Shown here: piece after piece, positions 17,901-26,640 of the stretch
How the letters are laid out: the number at the start of each line of letters is the position of its first letter
Numbering within the stretch: position 1 is the stretch's first letter
Assembly: GCF_029360705.1 (NCBI RefSeq)
Contig: NZ_JARKMX010000008.1
Location: 496,001-560,000 of the forward strand
Direction: 5' to 3'
From: Paraflavitalea pollutisoli
GTDB lineage: Bacteria > Bacteroidota > Bacteroidia > Chitinophagales > Chitinophagaceae
Length of the DNA: 64,000 nt
Translations under genes and position numbers: made by a program
The notes under the pieces: model-generated
The model's input: the letters and a program-made list of their open reading frames with translations, nothing else
Databases searched by the model: none
Told to the model about the DNA's origin: nothing

Positions 17901-20423
17901 GGCGCCAGTGCTATTGCCGGCACTATAGATACCAGTGGTGTAACTGAGCCAGCGCCCCTCGCGGTGTACCAAAGCATGCGCTGGTCCAGGAACAATGTAA
18001 CGAATATGCGTTACTATCTGCGCGGACTCATCCCCAATGGTAATTATGCGGTAAGGCTTCATTTCATCGAACCCAGCAATACGGATAAAACCAACCGGAT
18101 CTTTACGGTGCGCGCCGGTGGCGATAGCCTGGTTAACTTCAATCCCTACAGCGCTGCCGGCAATGTCCTGAACAAAGTGGTGACGCGCACCCTGCAGGCG
18201 AAAGCCAACGCATCGGGCGTGGTGGAGGTTTGGTTCTATCCCAAGGTAGCTGCCAACGATCCGCACAGTGCCATCATCTCGGCAGTAGAGGCGCGCATCA
18301 TACCACTGCAAAGCATCAGCATGAGCGGTAACCTCGATACCATCTCCGTCAACCATACCGATACGCTGAAGATTACCACGAACCCTGTCAATGCCACCAA
18401 CCGCAATGTGGTATACGCCACCTCCAATGCGGCTGTCGCTACTGTCAATGTAGATGGTATCGTGACTGGCCGCGGAGCTGGCACCGCTACGATTACGGCT
18501 ACGTCGATCGAAGGTGGTTACACAGCCACCAAGTCATATACAGTTGTTTATACGCCTGTAAGTTCCGTGACACTGAACCTGTCATCCGGTAATGTAAATG
18601 TGGGCGATACGCTCAACCTGACCGCTACGGTCAATCCGGCCAAAGCCAGCAACAAAGCGCTGACCTGGTCATCGACCGATACCACGCTGGCCAAGGTCAC
18701 CACAGCCGGACGGGTGATCGGTGTAAAAGAAGGCAATGTCATCATCCGTGCTACGGCCAGTGACGACCCTACGAAATATGCCCAGGCGAATATCCAGGTG
18801 GCCAACGTACTGGCGACTTCGGTCGCGCTCAACCCAGCGACTGCGATCATCGGTGAAAGGGATACCTTGCTGATGAAGTACAGTTTCGTTCCTGCCAATA
18901 CATCTATTAAGACGCTTTCCTGGAGCAGTTCCGATACGACGATTGCGAAAGTGAATGCGGCCGGTATCATCTCGGCCATCAAAGCGGGTGCTGCTACCGT
19001 AACTGCTACTACGCAAGATGCCTCCGGTGTTACAGCAACCCTGCCTGTCACTGTGGTGCCTTTCGATACCTGCGGCGGCATCAAAAACCCCGGATTTGAA
19101 AGCGACCTGCTCGAATGGGTCACCTTTAAAGATGATCAGCCATTCGTAGGCGCTGTCTTTACTGTTGCCGGTAAAGGCCACACGGGCGACAAGGCCGTTT
19201 CTATGGGCTTTGACCCCAGCGGGGTGAAATCTGGCTTGAACATCAAAGATTCCATACCAGTACCCGGTGGCGGCATCATCGTATTCCGCAAATGGGTGAA
19301 AGTAGAAGCCGGCGGCGGTCAGTATCCCCATTGGTCTGGCTATGGTGTGGGCTTTGTCAATAACCTGGGCGCTGCTGTCGGTACCGGCAAACAGGTACAG
19401 TTAAGTGTAGTACCCGCCTACCAGAACCAGTGGGTAGAGATCAGGGATACGCTCGAAGTACCTGCTGACGCTACCGGCCTTACTTTCTGGTGTGCCAAGC
19501 TCGGCCCCGGCACCGTATGGCTCGATGATTTCTGTGTAGACATCATCACCACCAGCAAACTCGCCGTGTATGGCGTGAATGTGGGCAATTTCCAGAATTA
19601 CACCACCACACAACCGCCTACCTGGCAGCAAACCCTCACGTTTGCCCAATACCAGCCGGAAGGCCCCACCGGAACCAGCAACAAATGGCATGCAGGGTAC
19701 ACCTGGATCGAACGCACCGCTGCTACCGTAGATGTATCGGGTGTTACCGACCCGGCTCCCCGCGAAGTGTATGAGTTCATGCGTATTTCAAAAGTGAACG
19801 TGACACCGCTGCGCGAATACATCCGCAACCTGACGCCCAATACGGCCTACGATATCCGCCTGCATTTCCTCGAGCACAGCAATACGGACAAGCTGAACCG
19901 GATATTCACCGTCAAAGCGTCCAACGGCGATAGCCTGGTCAACTTCAACCCTTACCAGGCAGCCGGTAATGTGCTCAATAAGGTGGTGATCCGCACCATC
20001 CGGGCTACGTCGGACGCCAATGGACTGATCACGGTTTTCTTCTATCCCAAGACGGGCACCTACGATCCGTACAGCGCTACGCTGTCTGCGCTCGAAGTGC
20101 GCACCATTCCGGAAGAAAGTCTGCTCGCTGGAGGATCCACCAGTACGACCACTGTGGCAGGCACTACCGAAAGGGCGGTGTTGCAACTAAAGGCCGATGT
20201 GTTCCCCAATCCGAGTGTGAGCGGTTTCAATATAAAGATTTCTTCCTCGTCTGCCACACCGGTATTGCTCACTGTGACCGATATTACAGGTCGCCGCGTT
20301 CATACGGCCTCGGTATATGCCGGGAAATCCTATACTCTTGGTGAAAAACTGACAGCAGGTATCTATCAATTGACCGTACAACAAAACGGTACCACCAAAA
20401 CTTTAAAGATTGTGAAACAATAA
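14988..20423 (+). CDS. Giant secreted GH74-like beta-propeller protein with Ig-like, malectin-like, CBM-like modules and T9SS tail
   Basis: An 1811-residue exported protein (signal peptide to about residue 24). Residues 25-765 resemble the paired beta-propellers of GH74 xyloglucanases. The N-terminus is VRIGGSGAIPSFVAHP, and several BNR/Asp-box turns occur (STDRGDSWT, SNDGGQSFT, SSDNGVSFT, SDDTGRTWT). Two Asp lie in GH74-like contexts: D57 in TTDVGSPYRW and D434 in TADVGGASH; I infer these are the catalytic pair. Then come two Big_2 Ig-like domains (770-935), a malectin-like domain (940-1108), three more Big_2 domains (1110-1360), a CBM4/9-like domain (1362-1522), a second malectin-like domain (1530-1705) and a T9SS C-terminal sorting domain (about 1738-1811, VFPNPS). 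It probably acts on a beta-glucan such as xyloglucan at the cell surface. ATG 14988 starts the signal peptide. Confidence 0.85.
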   Translation: MKKQLHVLLLAIVCLAALSVAHGQAYTLNQVRIGGSGAIPSFVAHPKVPDLYFVTTDVGSPYRWNKNLQKWEPIMLFKTIPVNYWRWEYNQRCGSIAVDPNDATGNILYAIVEQGPGANPGQGNLYKGTIMKSTDRGDSWTDLNVPITSHPNDQKTYVNRVQVDPYNSNIVWAVSDTTGAFRTEDAGANWTKMTSVSMNTEKICTFIVYDSSAGTTTFNGKTVAKRIYLGRPSGVFVSNDGGQSFTLMPNSPAGSTRATIHADGTLYIASNHWQVKKAVYKYRNGVWQDISPTFIPISDNKIFGGVAVNPKNSNEIVVGTYGGWATDVYFVSTTGGNNYTQGNMTRDRTEAPHSANDMASYNSPGHSTFGYVWDPFYPTRVWLTDLFDVLQTNNILSAQQDWKIRIVGLEEIMITGPMVAPPSGKNLLLSSTADVGGASHRSLTEPLWSGAVSYTSLFWNINQGMNSQGVAYQQTNPNFVARIASDGWGYDNTATLDRSGYSLDGGDTYTRFPTSPGMRGRVAVAANSQTILWLTQKDNTGSGIGNVWRTTNLGTSWTKSTGAPAGVLAAGNQWVIQPGVNHLIADKVDGNFFYIWDRGNFYVSSDNGVSFTKTAAEGLTANNGHNPSTNTAYATHSNIEAMPGRTGDVYLAFYNEQYPEFSALYHTVDTGKTFTKVGGPNFKPKWIATALSDTTPSAHAVLYVTSAAFAINNVHFGAFRSDDTGRTWTTIVDRLPGTSPGIAADNRGTFFTGAAGNGIWFGKPQGGPVQSVQILNTASDTLVQGFTIRLTAKLTPAYPTNPAVTWSSSDTAVAKVDAYGNVTAASPGTTTITLTTVDGAKTDTHPIIVIPPTISTGIIMDSVAYGTLQTPVQLFISLAPANTTNKTLLYSVGNTAIATVTSNGVVTGKQVGLTTLTVTAADGGATRTVQLKISLIVTATNAGSGSGTTNYGQYIAEGPSQTDKRWHAGYTGASAIAGTIDTSGVTEPAPLAVYQSMRWSRNNVTNMRYYLRGLIPNGNYAVRLHFIEPSNTDKTNRIFTVRAGGDSLVNFNPYSAAGNVLNKVVTRTLQAKANASGVVEVWFYPKVAANDPHSAIISAVEARIIPLQSISMSGNLDTISVNHTDTLKITTNPVNATNRNVVYATSNAAVATVNVDGIVTGRGAGTATITATSIEGGYTATKSYTVVYTPVSSVTLNLSSGNVNVGDTLNLTATVNPAKASNKALTWSSTDTTLAKVTTAGRVIGVKEGNVIIRATASDDPTKYAQANIQVANVLATSVALNPATAIIGERDTLLMKYSFVPANTSIKTLSWSSSDTTIAKVNAAGIISAIKAGAATVTATTQDASGVTATLPVTVVPFDTCGGIKNPGFESDLLEWVTFKDDQPFVGAVFTVAGKGHTGDKAVSMGFDPSGVKSGLNIKDSIPVPGGGIIVFRKWVKVEAGGGQYPHWSGYGVGFVNNLGAAVGTGKQVQLSVVPAYQNQWVEIRDTLEVPADATGLTFWCAKLGPGTVWLDDFCVDIITTSKLAVYGVNVGNFQNYTTTQPPTWQQTLTFAQYQPEGPTGTSNKWHAGYTWIERTAATVDVSGVTDPAPREVYEFMRISKVNVTPLREYIRNLTPNTAYDIRLHFLEHSNTDKLNRIFTVKASNGDSLVNFNPYQAAGNVLNKVVIRTIRATSDANGLITVFFYPKTGTYDPYSATLSALEVRTIPEESLLAGGSTSTTTVAGTTERAVLQLKADVFPNPSVSGFNIKISSSSATPVLLTVTDITGRRVHTASVYAGKSYTLGEKLTAGIYQLTVQQNGTTKTLKIVKQ

Positions 20424-20436
20424 CGATTCGTTTTCC

Positions 20437-20477
20437 AACCATAGACCATCCCGGGCGAGGGATGGTCTGTGGTTTTT
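20437..20477 (+). terminator. Strong hairpin terminator between the GH74-like gene and susC
   Basis: A 16-bp stem (20437-20452 with 20459-20474, one G-T pair), a six-base loop and a T tract follow the stop codon by 14 bp. Only about 25 bp remain before the susC ATG, too little for a full separate promoter, so it probably works as an attenuator or 3'-end stabiliser inside the transcript. Confidence 0.8.
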
Positions 20478-20501
20478 CCCTCTAATTATTAAAAACTGTT
20501 T

Positions 20502-23500
20502 ATGAAAAGATCCAGCGCTCTCCATTGGATTCTCTGCTGGCTAACGCTCAGCTTGTCATCCAATCTCTATGCCCAAACGAAAACGGTTACCGGTACCGTA
20601 ACCGGTACGAAGGGAGAACCCCTTCACAACGCCAGCGTATCGGTCAAAGGCCTCACCCGCGGCACCACCACCGACGAAGCCGGTAAATTCACCATCACTG
20701 TCGACAACAACAACCAGGTGCTCGTCATCACGTATGCCGGTTATGCAGCCCGCGAATACCCCGTCGGCAACCAGTCGGTGATTGAAGTGTCGATGTCACA
20801 GGTCGCCACCGACCTCAATGATGTAGTGGTGATCGGTTATGGTACGGCCAAGCGAAAAGAAGTCGCCGGCGCCGTCGTTTCCGTCAACCCTACCACGGCC
20901 GGTGCCAACACCGCCATCAACCCTGCTGCCCTCATCATCGGTAAAGCAGCCGGTGTACAGGTATTGCAAGGCAACGGTTCACCCGGTTCCACCCCGCAGA
21001 TCATCATTCGTGGTACAGGTTCCTTTACCCGCGTTGATCCCCTTTACGTTATTGATGGTATCCAGTCTACCCGCGATATGTTCGCAGCGATCCCCCCGCA
21101 GGACATCGAAGACATCACCATCCTCAAAGACGCCGGTAGCACGGCCATCTATGGTTCCAATGGCGCCAATGGTGTCGTGATCATCACCACCAAGAAAGGC
21201 CGCAGCGGAACCCCCAAAATAACTTTGAACGCACAGTATGGCATCGCCAACGCCTGGAAGGAAATGGACATGATGAACGCGTCGCAGTATTTCGATCTGC
21301 TGACCGATTTTGCCGCCTCTGCAAAAAGCAATGTACTGCCTACCCGCTTTACCGGTCCGGATGCCGATAAATCCAAACTCGACAATACCGTGTGGAACGA
21401 CCTGATCTTCCACAAAGGCAATATCTACGATGCCAACGTATCGATCAGCGGTGGCAACGATAAATCGACCTACCACTTCTTCAGTGGCTATGTAGACCAG
21501 GAAGCAATAACCGGTAGCAGCCGCCTGAAAAGATGGACCAACCGCATCGTGCTCACCCAAACGGCCGGGCGCTTCTCCTTTGGTGAGAGCATCCTCGCCC
21601 GCCAGGATTGGGGATCAGGTTTAACCGTTCCGCTGCGTGAGTACCTCTATTATCCCAATTACCAGCCGATCAAAGATGCCGCTATTCCCGGCGGTTATTC
21701 GGCCCTGAGCAGTGCTGCCGACTACACCAGCGTGGGCAATCCCCTTGCTGCCCTGGAACTGCGCTCTGCCAGCTCCAGAAGCCTTGTATTGTTGCCCCAG
21801 CTCTATGCCGAAGTAAGATTATTACCGGGCCTGCGCTTCCGCTCACAGTTCAATGCACAGCTCATTTACGCCAAAAGCGAATACTTCCAGAAGCCCTATA
21901 AGAATGGCAACAACATCGATGTAGCCCGTGAAGGCGGCGCCTCAGTATCGGAAGGCGGTAAATACACCATCGAGAATTATTTCAGCTACAACAAGACCAT
22001 TGCCGGCGTACACAGCCTCTCGCTCACGGCCGGTAACTCCTATATCAACCAGGGACGTGGTACTTCCGAGAACGTGCGGGGTACCGGTTACCTCAATGAC
22101 AACATCACCAACGCCTATGTAGCGCCTACCAAAACGGTCGACGCTTCTACTTACGTGATCGGCGCTGCGCTGATCTCTTATTTTGGCCGGGTGAACTATG
22201 TGTATGATGAAAAGTACATTGTGAGCGCCAGCTTGAGAAGAGACGGTGCCTCCAACCTCGATCCCCGTCGCCGCTGGGCCAATTTCCCGGCTGCCCAGGT
22301 GGCCTGGCGTTTTTCGGAAGAGAATTTCCTGAAACGCTTTACATTCCTCTCCGATGGCCGCGTGAAAGCCAGTTGGGGCCGTACCGGTAACAACGCCGTA
22401 CCGCAAACGACCGGCATCGTGACCGTCTGGAACGGCGCCAACCCTACCGGCAGCCTGAGCTATCCTTTTGGCAATACCGAAGATCCCAACAACGGCTCTG
22501 CCGCTACGATCAGGAATATCGTAGGTCCGGTGGTCTGGGAAACAACCGACCAAACCGATATCGGCCTCGACCTCGCCTTCCTCGAGAATAAACTGACCGT
22601 TACCGTCGACTGGTACAGAAAGTTCAGCAAAGGACTGCTCACCACCGTATTGTTCCCCAACAGTGGCATTACGGGCAACGGTGCCCAGGCCGACATGCTG
22701 TACAACGCGGGTGATGTATTGAATACCGGTCTGGAAGCGATGATCGGTTACCGCACCAATATTTCGAAGAACGTCTCTTTCAATGTGAGTGTAAACGGTA
22801 GCTTCAACAAGAACGAAGTGAAAAGGATCAGCCTGGGCAAAGGCGCGCAGGACCAGATCATCCGTGCCGGTAGCTACTGGCATGGTGAGTATACGCCTCT
22901 TGGCGCCGTTACCATGTCGCGGGTAGGTGATCCCATTGCTTCCTTCTACGGTTACCAGATAGATGGCGTCATCTCTTCGGCGGCTGAACTGGCTGCCCTG
23001 AATGCCAAATCTCCCACGGGCGTTTATTATAATTCAGCTACCAAACCCGGAGACCTGAAGTTCCGCGATGTGAATGGCAATGGATATATATCCGATTCAG
23101 ACAAAGTGATCCTGGGTAATGCCAGTCCTAAATTCATCTATGGCATCAATGCAGGCCTCAACGTAGGTGGGTTCGATGTCAACATGGTATGGAGTGGTGT
23201 GGCTGGTGTAAAGTTGTTCCGCTCGGGTAAGATCTTCATGAATGCCCTGCAATCGTCCATGCACAATGCCTCTACCGATCTGCTCGATCGCTGGAGAAAG
23301 GATGGTGATATCGCCGCTAATCCCCGGGTTGGTCAAAACAGTACCGCCAACCTGCAACCTTCCGCGTGGTATGTAGAAGATGGCAGCTACCTGCGCCTGC
23401 GCAACCTGACCATTGGTTATACCGTTCCCCTGCAGCAGTTGGGTAATCTCAACAAGACGGTCAAGAGCGTGCGCTTCTTCGCAGCCGGACAAAACCTCCT

Positions 23501-23645
23501 GACCATTACTCCCTACAAGGGTTACGATCCTGAAGTGGGCAACCCCGATGGTAACCCCGCCGATATCCTCAGCCGTGGTGTGGATGCCGGCGTGTCGATG
23601 CCTTTGCCCCGTACCTTCCTGTTTGGCCTTCAGGTAGGATTTTAA
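20502..23645 (+). CDS. SusC/RagA-type TonB-dependent outer-membrane transporter
   Basis: A 1047-residue receptor of normal SusC length. A signal peptide is followed by a carboxypeptidase-regulatory-like domain (TVTGTVTGTKGEPLHNASVSVKG), then the SusC signature DVVVIGYGTAKRKEVAGAVVSV that opens the plug, with the plug core NPAALIIGKAAGVQVLQGNGSPGSTPQIIIRG and ILKDAGSTAIYGSNGANGVVIITTKKG. The 22-strand barrel follows and ends in aromatic-rich FLFGLQVGF. It imports oligosaccharides with its SusD partner, driven by TonB. It lies 78 bp after the GH74-like gene and 22 bp before susD. No STN domain is present, so it is unlikely to signal through FecR. Confidence 0.96.
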   Translation: MKRSSALHWILCWLTLSLSSNLYAQTKTVTGTVTGTKGEPLHNASVSVKGLTRGTTTDEAGKFTITVDNNNQVLVITYAGYAAREYPVGNQSVIEVSMSQVATDLNDVVVIGYGTAKRKEVAGAVVSVNPTTAGANTAINPAALIIGKAAGVQVLQGNGSPGSTPQIIIRGTGSFTRVDPLYVIDGIQSTRDMFAAIPPQDIEDITILKDAGSTAIYGSNGANGVVIITTKKGRSGTPKITLNAQYGIANAWKEMDMMNASQYFDLLTDFAASAKSNVLPTRFTGPDADKSKLDNTVWNDLIFHKGNIYDANVSISGGNDKSTYHFFSGYVDQEAITGSSRLKRWTNRIVLTQTAGRFSFGESILARQDWGSGLTVPLREYLYYPNYQPIKDAAIPGGYSALSSAADYTSVGNPLAALELRSASSRSLVLLPQLYAEVRLLPGLRFRSQFNAQLIYAKSEYFQKPYKNGNNIDVAREGGASVSEGGKYTIENYFSYNKTIAGVHSLSLTAGNSYINQGRGTSENVRGTGYLNDNITNAYVAPTKTVDASTYVIGAALISYFGRVNYVYDEKYIVSASLRRDGASNLDPRRRWANFPAAQVAWRFSEENFLKRFTFLSDGRVKASWGRTGNNAVPQTTGIVTVWNGANPTGSLSYPFGNTEDPNNGSAATIRNIVGPVVWETTDQTDIGLDLAFLENKLTVTVDWYRKFSKGLLTTVLFPNSGITGNGAQADMLYNAGDVLNTGLEAMIGYRTNISKNVSFNVSVNGSFNKNEVKRISLGKGAQDQIIRAGSYWHGEYTPLGAVTMSRVGDPIASFYGYQIDGVISSAAELAALNAKSPTGVYYNSATKPGDLKFRDVNGNGYISDSDKVILGNASPKFIYGINAGLNVGGFDVNMVWSGVAGVKLFRSGKIFMNALQSSMHNASTDLLDRWRKDGDIAANPRVGQNSTANLQPSAWYVEDGSYLRLRNLTIGYTVPLQQLGNLNKTVKSVRFFAAGQNLLTITPYKGYDPEVGNPDGNPADILSRGVDAGVSMPLPRTFLFGLQVGF

Positions 23646-23667
23646 TGTAACCCTTAAAAAAAAGACA

Positions 23668-25260
23668 ATGAAAACGATCAATAAGATTTTAATGGCTTGC
23701 TTGGCGTTGAGCAGCGCTTCCTGCAGCAAAGACCTGCTGGAGATCAAGAACGAAAACCAATACAACTATACCGACTATTTTACCTCTCCTGCTACGATCC
23801 AGCAGGCCACCAACGCGGTCTATGCGGTGTTCAACAACAACGGCATGTGGCCCCGTGAATATTACTACGATTTCGATCTGCTGAGTTTTGATGTGAAACG
23901 GGAGAAACCCTTACTCGGCTCTTACCTGCAATTGTCCGACTGGGCACACAATGGCACCCACCTCGAATTGTCGCAACTGTGGTCGGGCATGTATCGCCTC
24001 ATCGCCCGTGCCAACCTCGTACTCGACCGGCAACCGGTCGTGGCGGCTACTACCACCGATGCCACGGCGCTGGCTACCATGAACCGCAATGTGGCAGAGG
24101 CCAAATTCCTGCGGGCTTATGGACGTTACCACATCGCCATGCTGTGGGGTGACGCACCGATGCGCAAAGACCTGAAGAGTTATACCGAGGAGCAATTCCC
24201 CGGTCGTGCCCCCGTGGCCGAGATATGGGCAGCGGTGGAAACCGACCTGAAAGAAGCCATCGATGTATTGCCCGTTACCTACGGTGATAAAGACCTGGGG
24301 CGCGCCACCAAAGGAGCCGCGATCGGTTTGCTGGGCCGTGCCTATATGTACCAGAAGAAATGGGCCGATGCACAAAAAACGCTCGACCTGATCACCAAAG
24401 CGCCCTATACTTATGACCTGCTGCCGATGGCAGAGTGGGATTTTATGTTCGATGATGTGGCTGCGCATGCTGCCAACAAAGAAACCATCTTCCAGGTGAT
24501 GAACAAGAGCTGGGCGGTCAATGACTATGCCCTGGCCAATGGCTGGTCGGCTGTTTTCGGTGGCGCTGAATCGGCTGGTAAATCCAGTATGAGCATACGC
24601 GCCCAGGAATACGATTTCCTCGGTTGGAACAATACCCTGCTGACCACAGCAGCCGCCAAAGCATTCTCTTACCCCTGGCCAGGCCGCGATACATTGGTCA
24701 AGGATCCCAGAGGTAAGGTGACCTTCTATGGAGATGCCGCCAGTGCCGGCGCTACCGTGTATGCGGAGAAGACGGCTACCCCTACTGCATTCCCCTTTGC
24801 TACCAAGGGCTATCAATTGCGTAAATATGGGTTGAACTTTGCCTATCCGGGTGCCACGCCCTACATCACCGGCGTAAACGGGCAGATCATGCGTTTCTCC
24901 GATGCCCTGCTGCTGTTGGCTGAATCGTATATCCAACAAGGCAATACAGGCACCGCACCGCTGGACCTCATCAACCGGGTACGTAACCGCGCAGGTGCCC
25001 CCCTGTACACCACGCTGGGCGATCAAACGGCGGCAATGGCCAAGATCGAACTGGAACGCAAGCTGGAGCTGACTGGTGAGCAGTCCCGTTATTTTGACCT
25101 GATCCGCTGGGGCAAATATGTAGCGACCATCAATGCCGAGCGCAAGGCGGAAGGCATGACGGAACCCCTGGAGGCAAAACACGTATTGTTGCCCATTCCC
25201 AATGTGGAGAAGGATTACAATCCCATCGTGAACGGTGCGGTAAAGAATGGATGGAATTAA
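23668..25260 (+). CDS. SusD/RagB-type surface glycan-binding lipoprotein
   Basis: A 530-residue lipoprotein. The lipobox is SSASC at about residues 15-19 and the mature protein starts CSKDLLEIKNENQYN, with the N-terminal TPR-like helices typical of SusD and the C-terminal RagB/SusD region (LLLLAESYIQQGNTGTAPLDLINRVRNRAGAPLY, then ERKLELTGEQSRYFDLIRWGK). It caps the SusC barrel and captures the substrate. It is 22 bp downstream of susC and 20 bp upstream of the sialidase-like gene, so all are one operon. Confidence 0.96.
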   Translation: MKTINKILMACLALSSASCSKDLLEIKNENQYNYTDYFTSPATIQQATNAVYAVFNNNGMWPREYYYDFDLLSFDVKREKPLLGSYLQLSDWAHNGTHLELSQLWSGMYRLIARANLVLDRQPVVAATTTDATALATMNRNVAEAKFLRAYGRYHIAMLWGDAPMRKDLKSYTEEQFPGRAPVAEIWAAVETDLKEAIDVLPVTYGDKDLGRATKGAAIGLLGRAYMYQKKWADAQKTLDLITKAPYTYDLLPMAEWDFMFDDVAAHAANKETIFQVMNKSWAVNDYALANGWSAVFGGAESAGKSSMSIRAQEYDFLGWNNTLLTTAAAKAFSYPWPGRDTLVKDPRGKVTFYGDAASAGATVYAEKTATPTAFPFATKGYQLRKYGLNFAYPGATPYITGVNGQIMRFSDALLLLAESYIQQGNTGTAPLDLINRVRNRAGAPLYTTLGDQTAAMAKIELERKLELTGEQSRYFDLIRWGKYVATINAERKAEGMTEPLEAKHVLLPIPNVEKDYNPIVNGAVKNGWN

Positions 25261-25280
25261 TGCACGTACCGGATAAAACG

Positions 25281-26510
25281 ATGAACCTGATCCGACTGAT
25301 CACCGTTTTCCTGCTCCGTCGCTCCATATCGGGGCTGGCGGGGCAGGGAGCTACGGCGATGCTAAGGCTGTACGGGTTACCTTTGGGGCTATTTGTATTA
25401 CCCCTTATGGCAACAGCACAGCAGCAAGTACCCGGTACGATCGTCGATCACTCGCCCAAATCCTCAGGACGCTATATTGGCTCGCCCAGTCTCTGCGTGC
25501 TGCCCGATGGCAGCTACCTCGCTTCGCACGATTATTTTGGTCCCAATAGCCAGGAAAAAACGGCCGGCATCGTTAAGGTCTTTCACTCCCGCGACAAAGG
25601 CGCCAGTTGGTCGCCCATCGCTGAGCTGAACGGACAGTATTGGTCCAAGTTGTTTGCACACCATGGTAAAGTCTATATCCTGGGCACCTCCAAAGAATAC
25701 GGCGACCTCGTCATCCGTCGTTCCGATGACGGCGGACATACCTGGACGACGCCCAGCGACCCCCTCCATGGTTTGTTGCGCACCGGACGTTTTCATTGTG
25801 CACCGACACCGGTCATTGAACACAACGGACAACTCTGGCGGGCCATCGAAGATGCCATGGGGCCCGTAGCTGGTTGGGGTAAAAGTTTCCAGGCGGTGAT
25901 GATGCATATACCGGTAGATGCCGATCTGCTACAGGCCAGCAACTGGCGTTATGCCAGTCCCCTGCCCTACGATTCCAGCTACCTCAATGGGAAGTTTGGC
26001 GGCTGGCTCGAAGGCAATGCCGTGGTGGCTCCCGACGGAGCCATCAGGAATATCCTGCGGGTACACTTTGTACAAAAAGGCAGTGAGAAAGCAGCCATAG
26101 CCACGTTGTCTGCTGATGGTGCAAGCGCTGCGTTCGATCCCTCGGCCGGATTTGTCGAATTCCCCGGCGGTGCCAAGAAATTCAGTATCCGGTATGATAA
26201 GTCGTCGAAGCGCTACTGGACCTTGTCCAATTATGTGCCGCAGGAATACGAGAACAACAACCAGGAACGGGTGCGCAATACGCTGGCGCTTTGCAGCTCG
26301 GCCGATCTGCACACCTGGCAGGTGGAGCGCATCGTGTTGCAGAGTACCAATACCGGCCACCATGGTTTTCAGTATGCCGACTGGCAATTCGAGGGCCGCG
26401 ATATCATTGCGGTGATCCGTACGGCCTATGACGATGCCGAAGGTGGTGCCGACAACCAGCACAATGCCAACTACCTGATCTTTCACCGCATCGATAACTA
26501 TCGTAAATAG
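25281..26510 (+). CDS. Secreted BNR/sialidase-like beta-propeller protein
   Basis: A 409-residue exported protein with Asp-box repeats (SRDKGASW, SDDGGHTW), a catalytic-domain-like start GRYIGSPSLCVLPDGSYLASHDYFG, and further propeller blades up to HRIDNYRK. It matches the sialidase-family proteins often found with SusCD in Bacteroidota; true GH33 sialidases carry an arginine triad that I did not confirm. The start is uncertain: ATG 25281 gives a long N-terminus before the signal region, ATG 25359 gives a neater signal peptide (MLRLYGLPLGLFVLPLMATAQ). It ends the glycan operon; a terminator follows. Confidence 0.72.
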   Translation: MNLIRLITVFLLRRSISGLAGQGATAMLRLYGLPLGLFVLPLMATAQQQVPGTIVDHSPKSSGRYIGSPSLCVLPDGSYLASHDYFGPNSQEKTAGIVKVFHSRDKGASWSPIAELNGQYWSKLFAHHGKVYILGTSKEYGDLVIRRSDDGGHTWTTPSDPLHGLLRTGRFHCAPTPVIEHNGQLWRAIEDAMGPVAGWGKSFQAVMMHIPVDADLLQASNWRYASPLPYDSSYLNGKFGGWLEGNAVVAPDGAIRNILRVHFVQKGSEKAAIATLSADGASAAFDPSAGFVEFPGGAKKFSIRYDKSSKRYWTLSNYVPQEYENNNQERVRNTLALCSSADLHTWQVERIVLQSTNTGHHGFQYADWQFEGRDIIAVIRTAYDDAEGGADNQHNANYLIFHRIDNYRK

Positions 26511-26572
26511 TATCAACTTCTTCGCCCGCGACTGTAATCTCAGCGTGGCGTTGTGGATCTTTTAAATACATC

Positions 26573-26604
26573 AGGCGACGGCTTTTGCTGTCGCCTCTTT
26601 TTTT
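26573..26604 (+). terminator. Terminator of the glycan operon
   Basis: A ten-pair stem (AGGCGACGGC with GCTGTCGCCT, one G-T pair), loop TTTT, then CTTTTTTTG. It is a strong rho-independent terminator 63 bp after the sialidase-like stop and ends the susCD transcript; the next gene is convergent. Confidence 0.85.
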
Positions 26605-26640
26605 GCGCGCGCCAGCAAATACATTACCCAGTAAGTGAGC

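Noticed and set aside
23911-25182. 423-codon minus-strand frame opposite susD
   Set aside because: It mirrors susD codon structure; no domain or start signal.
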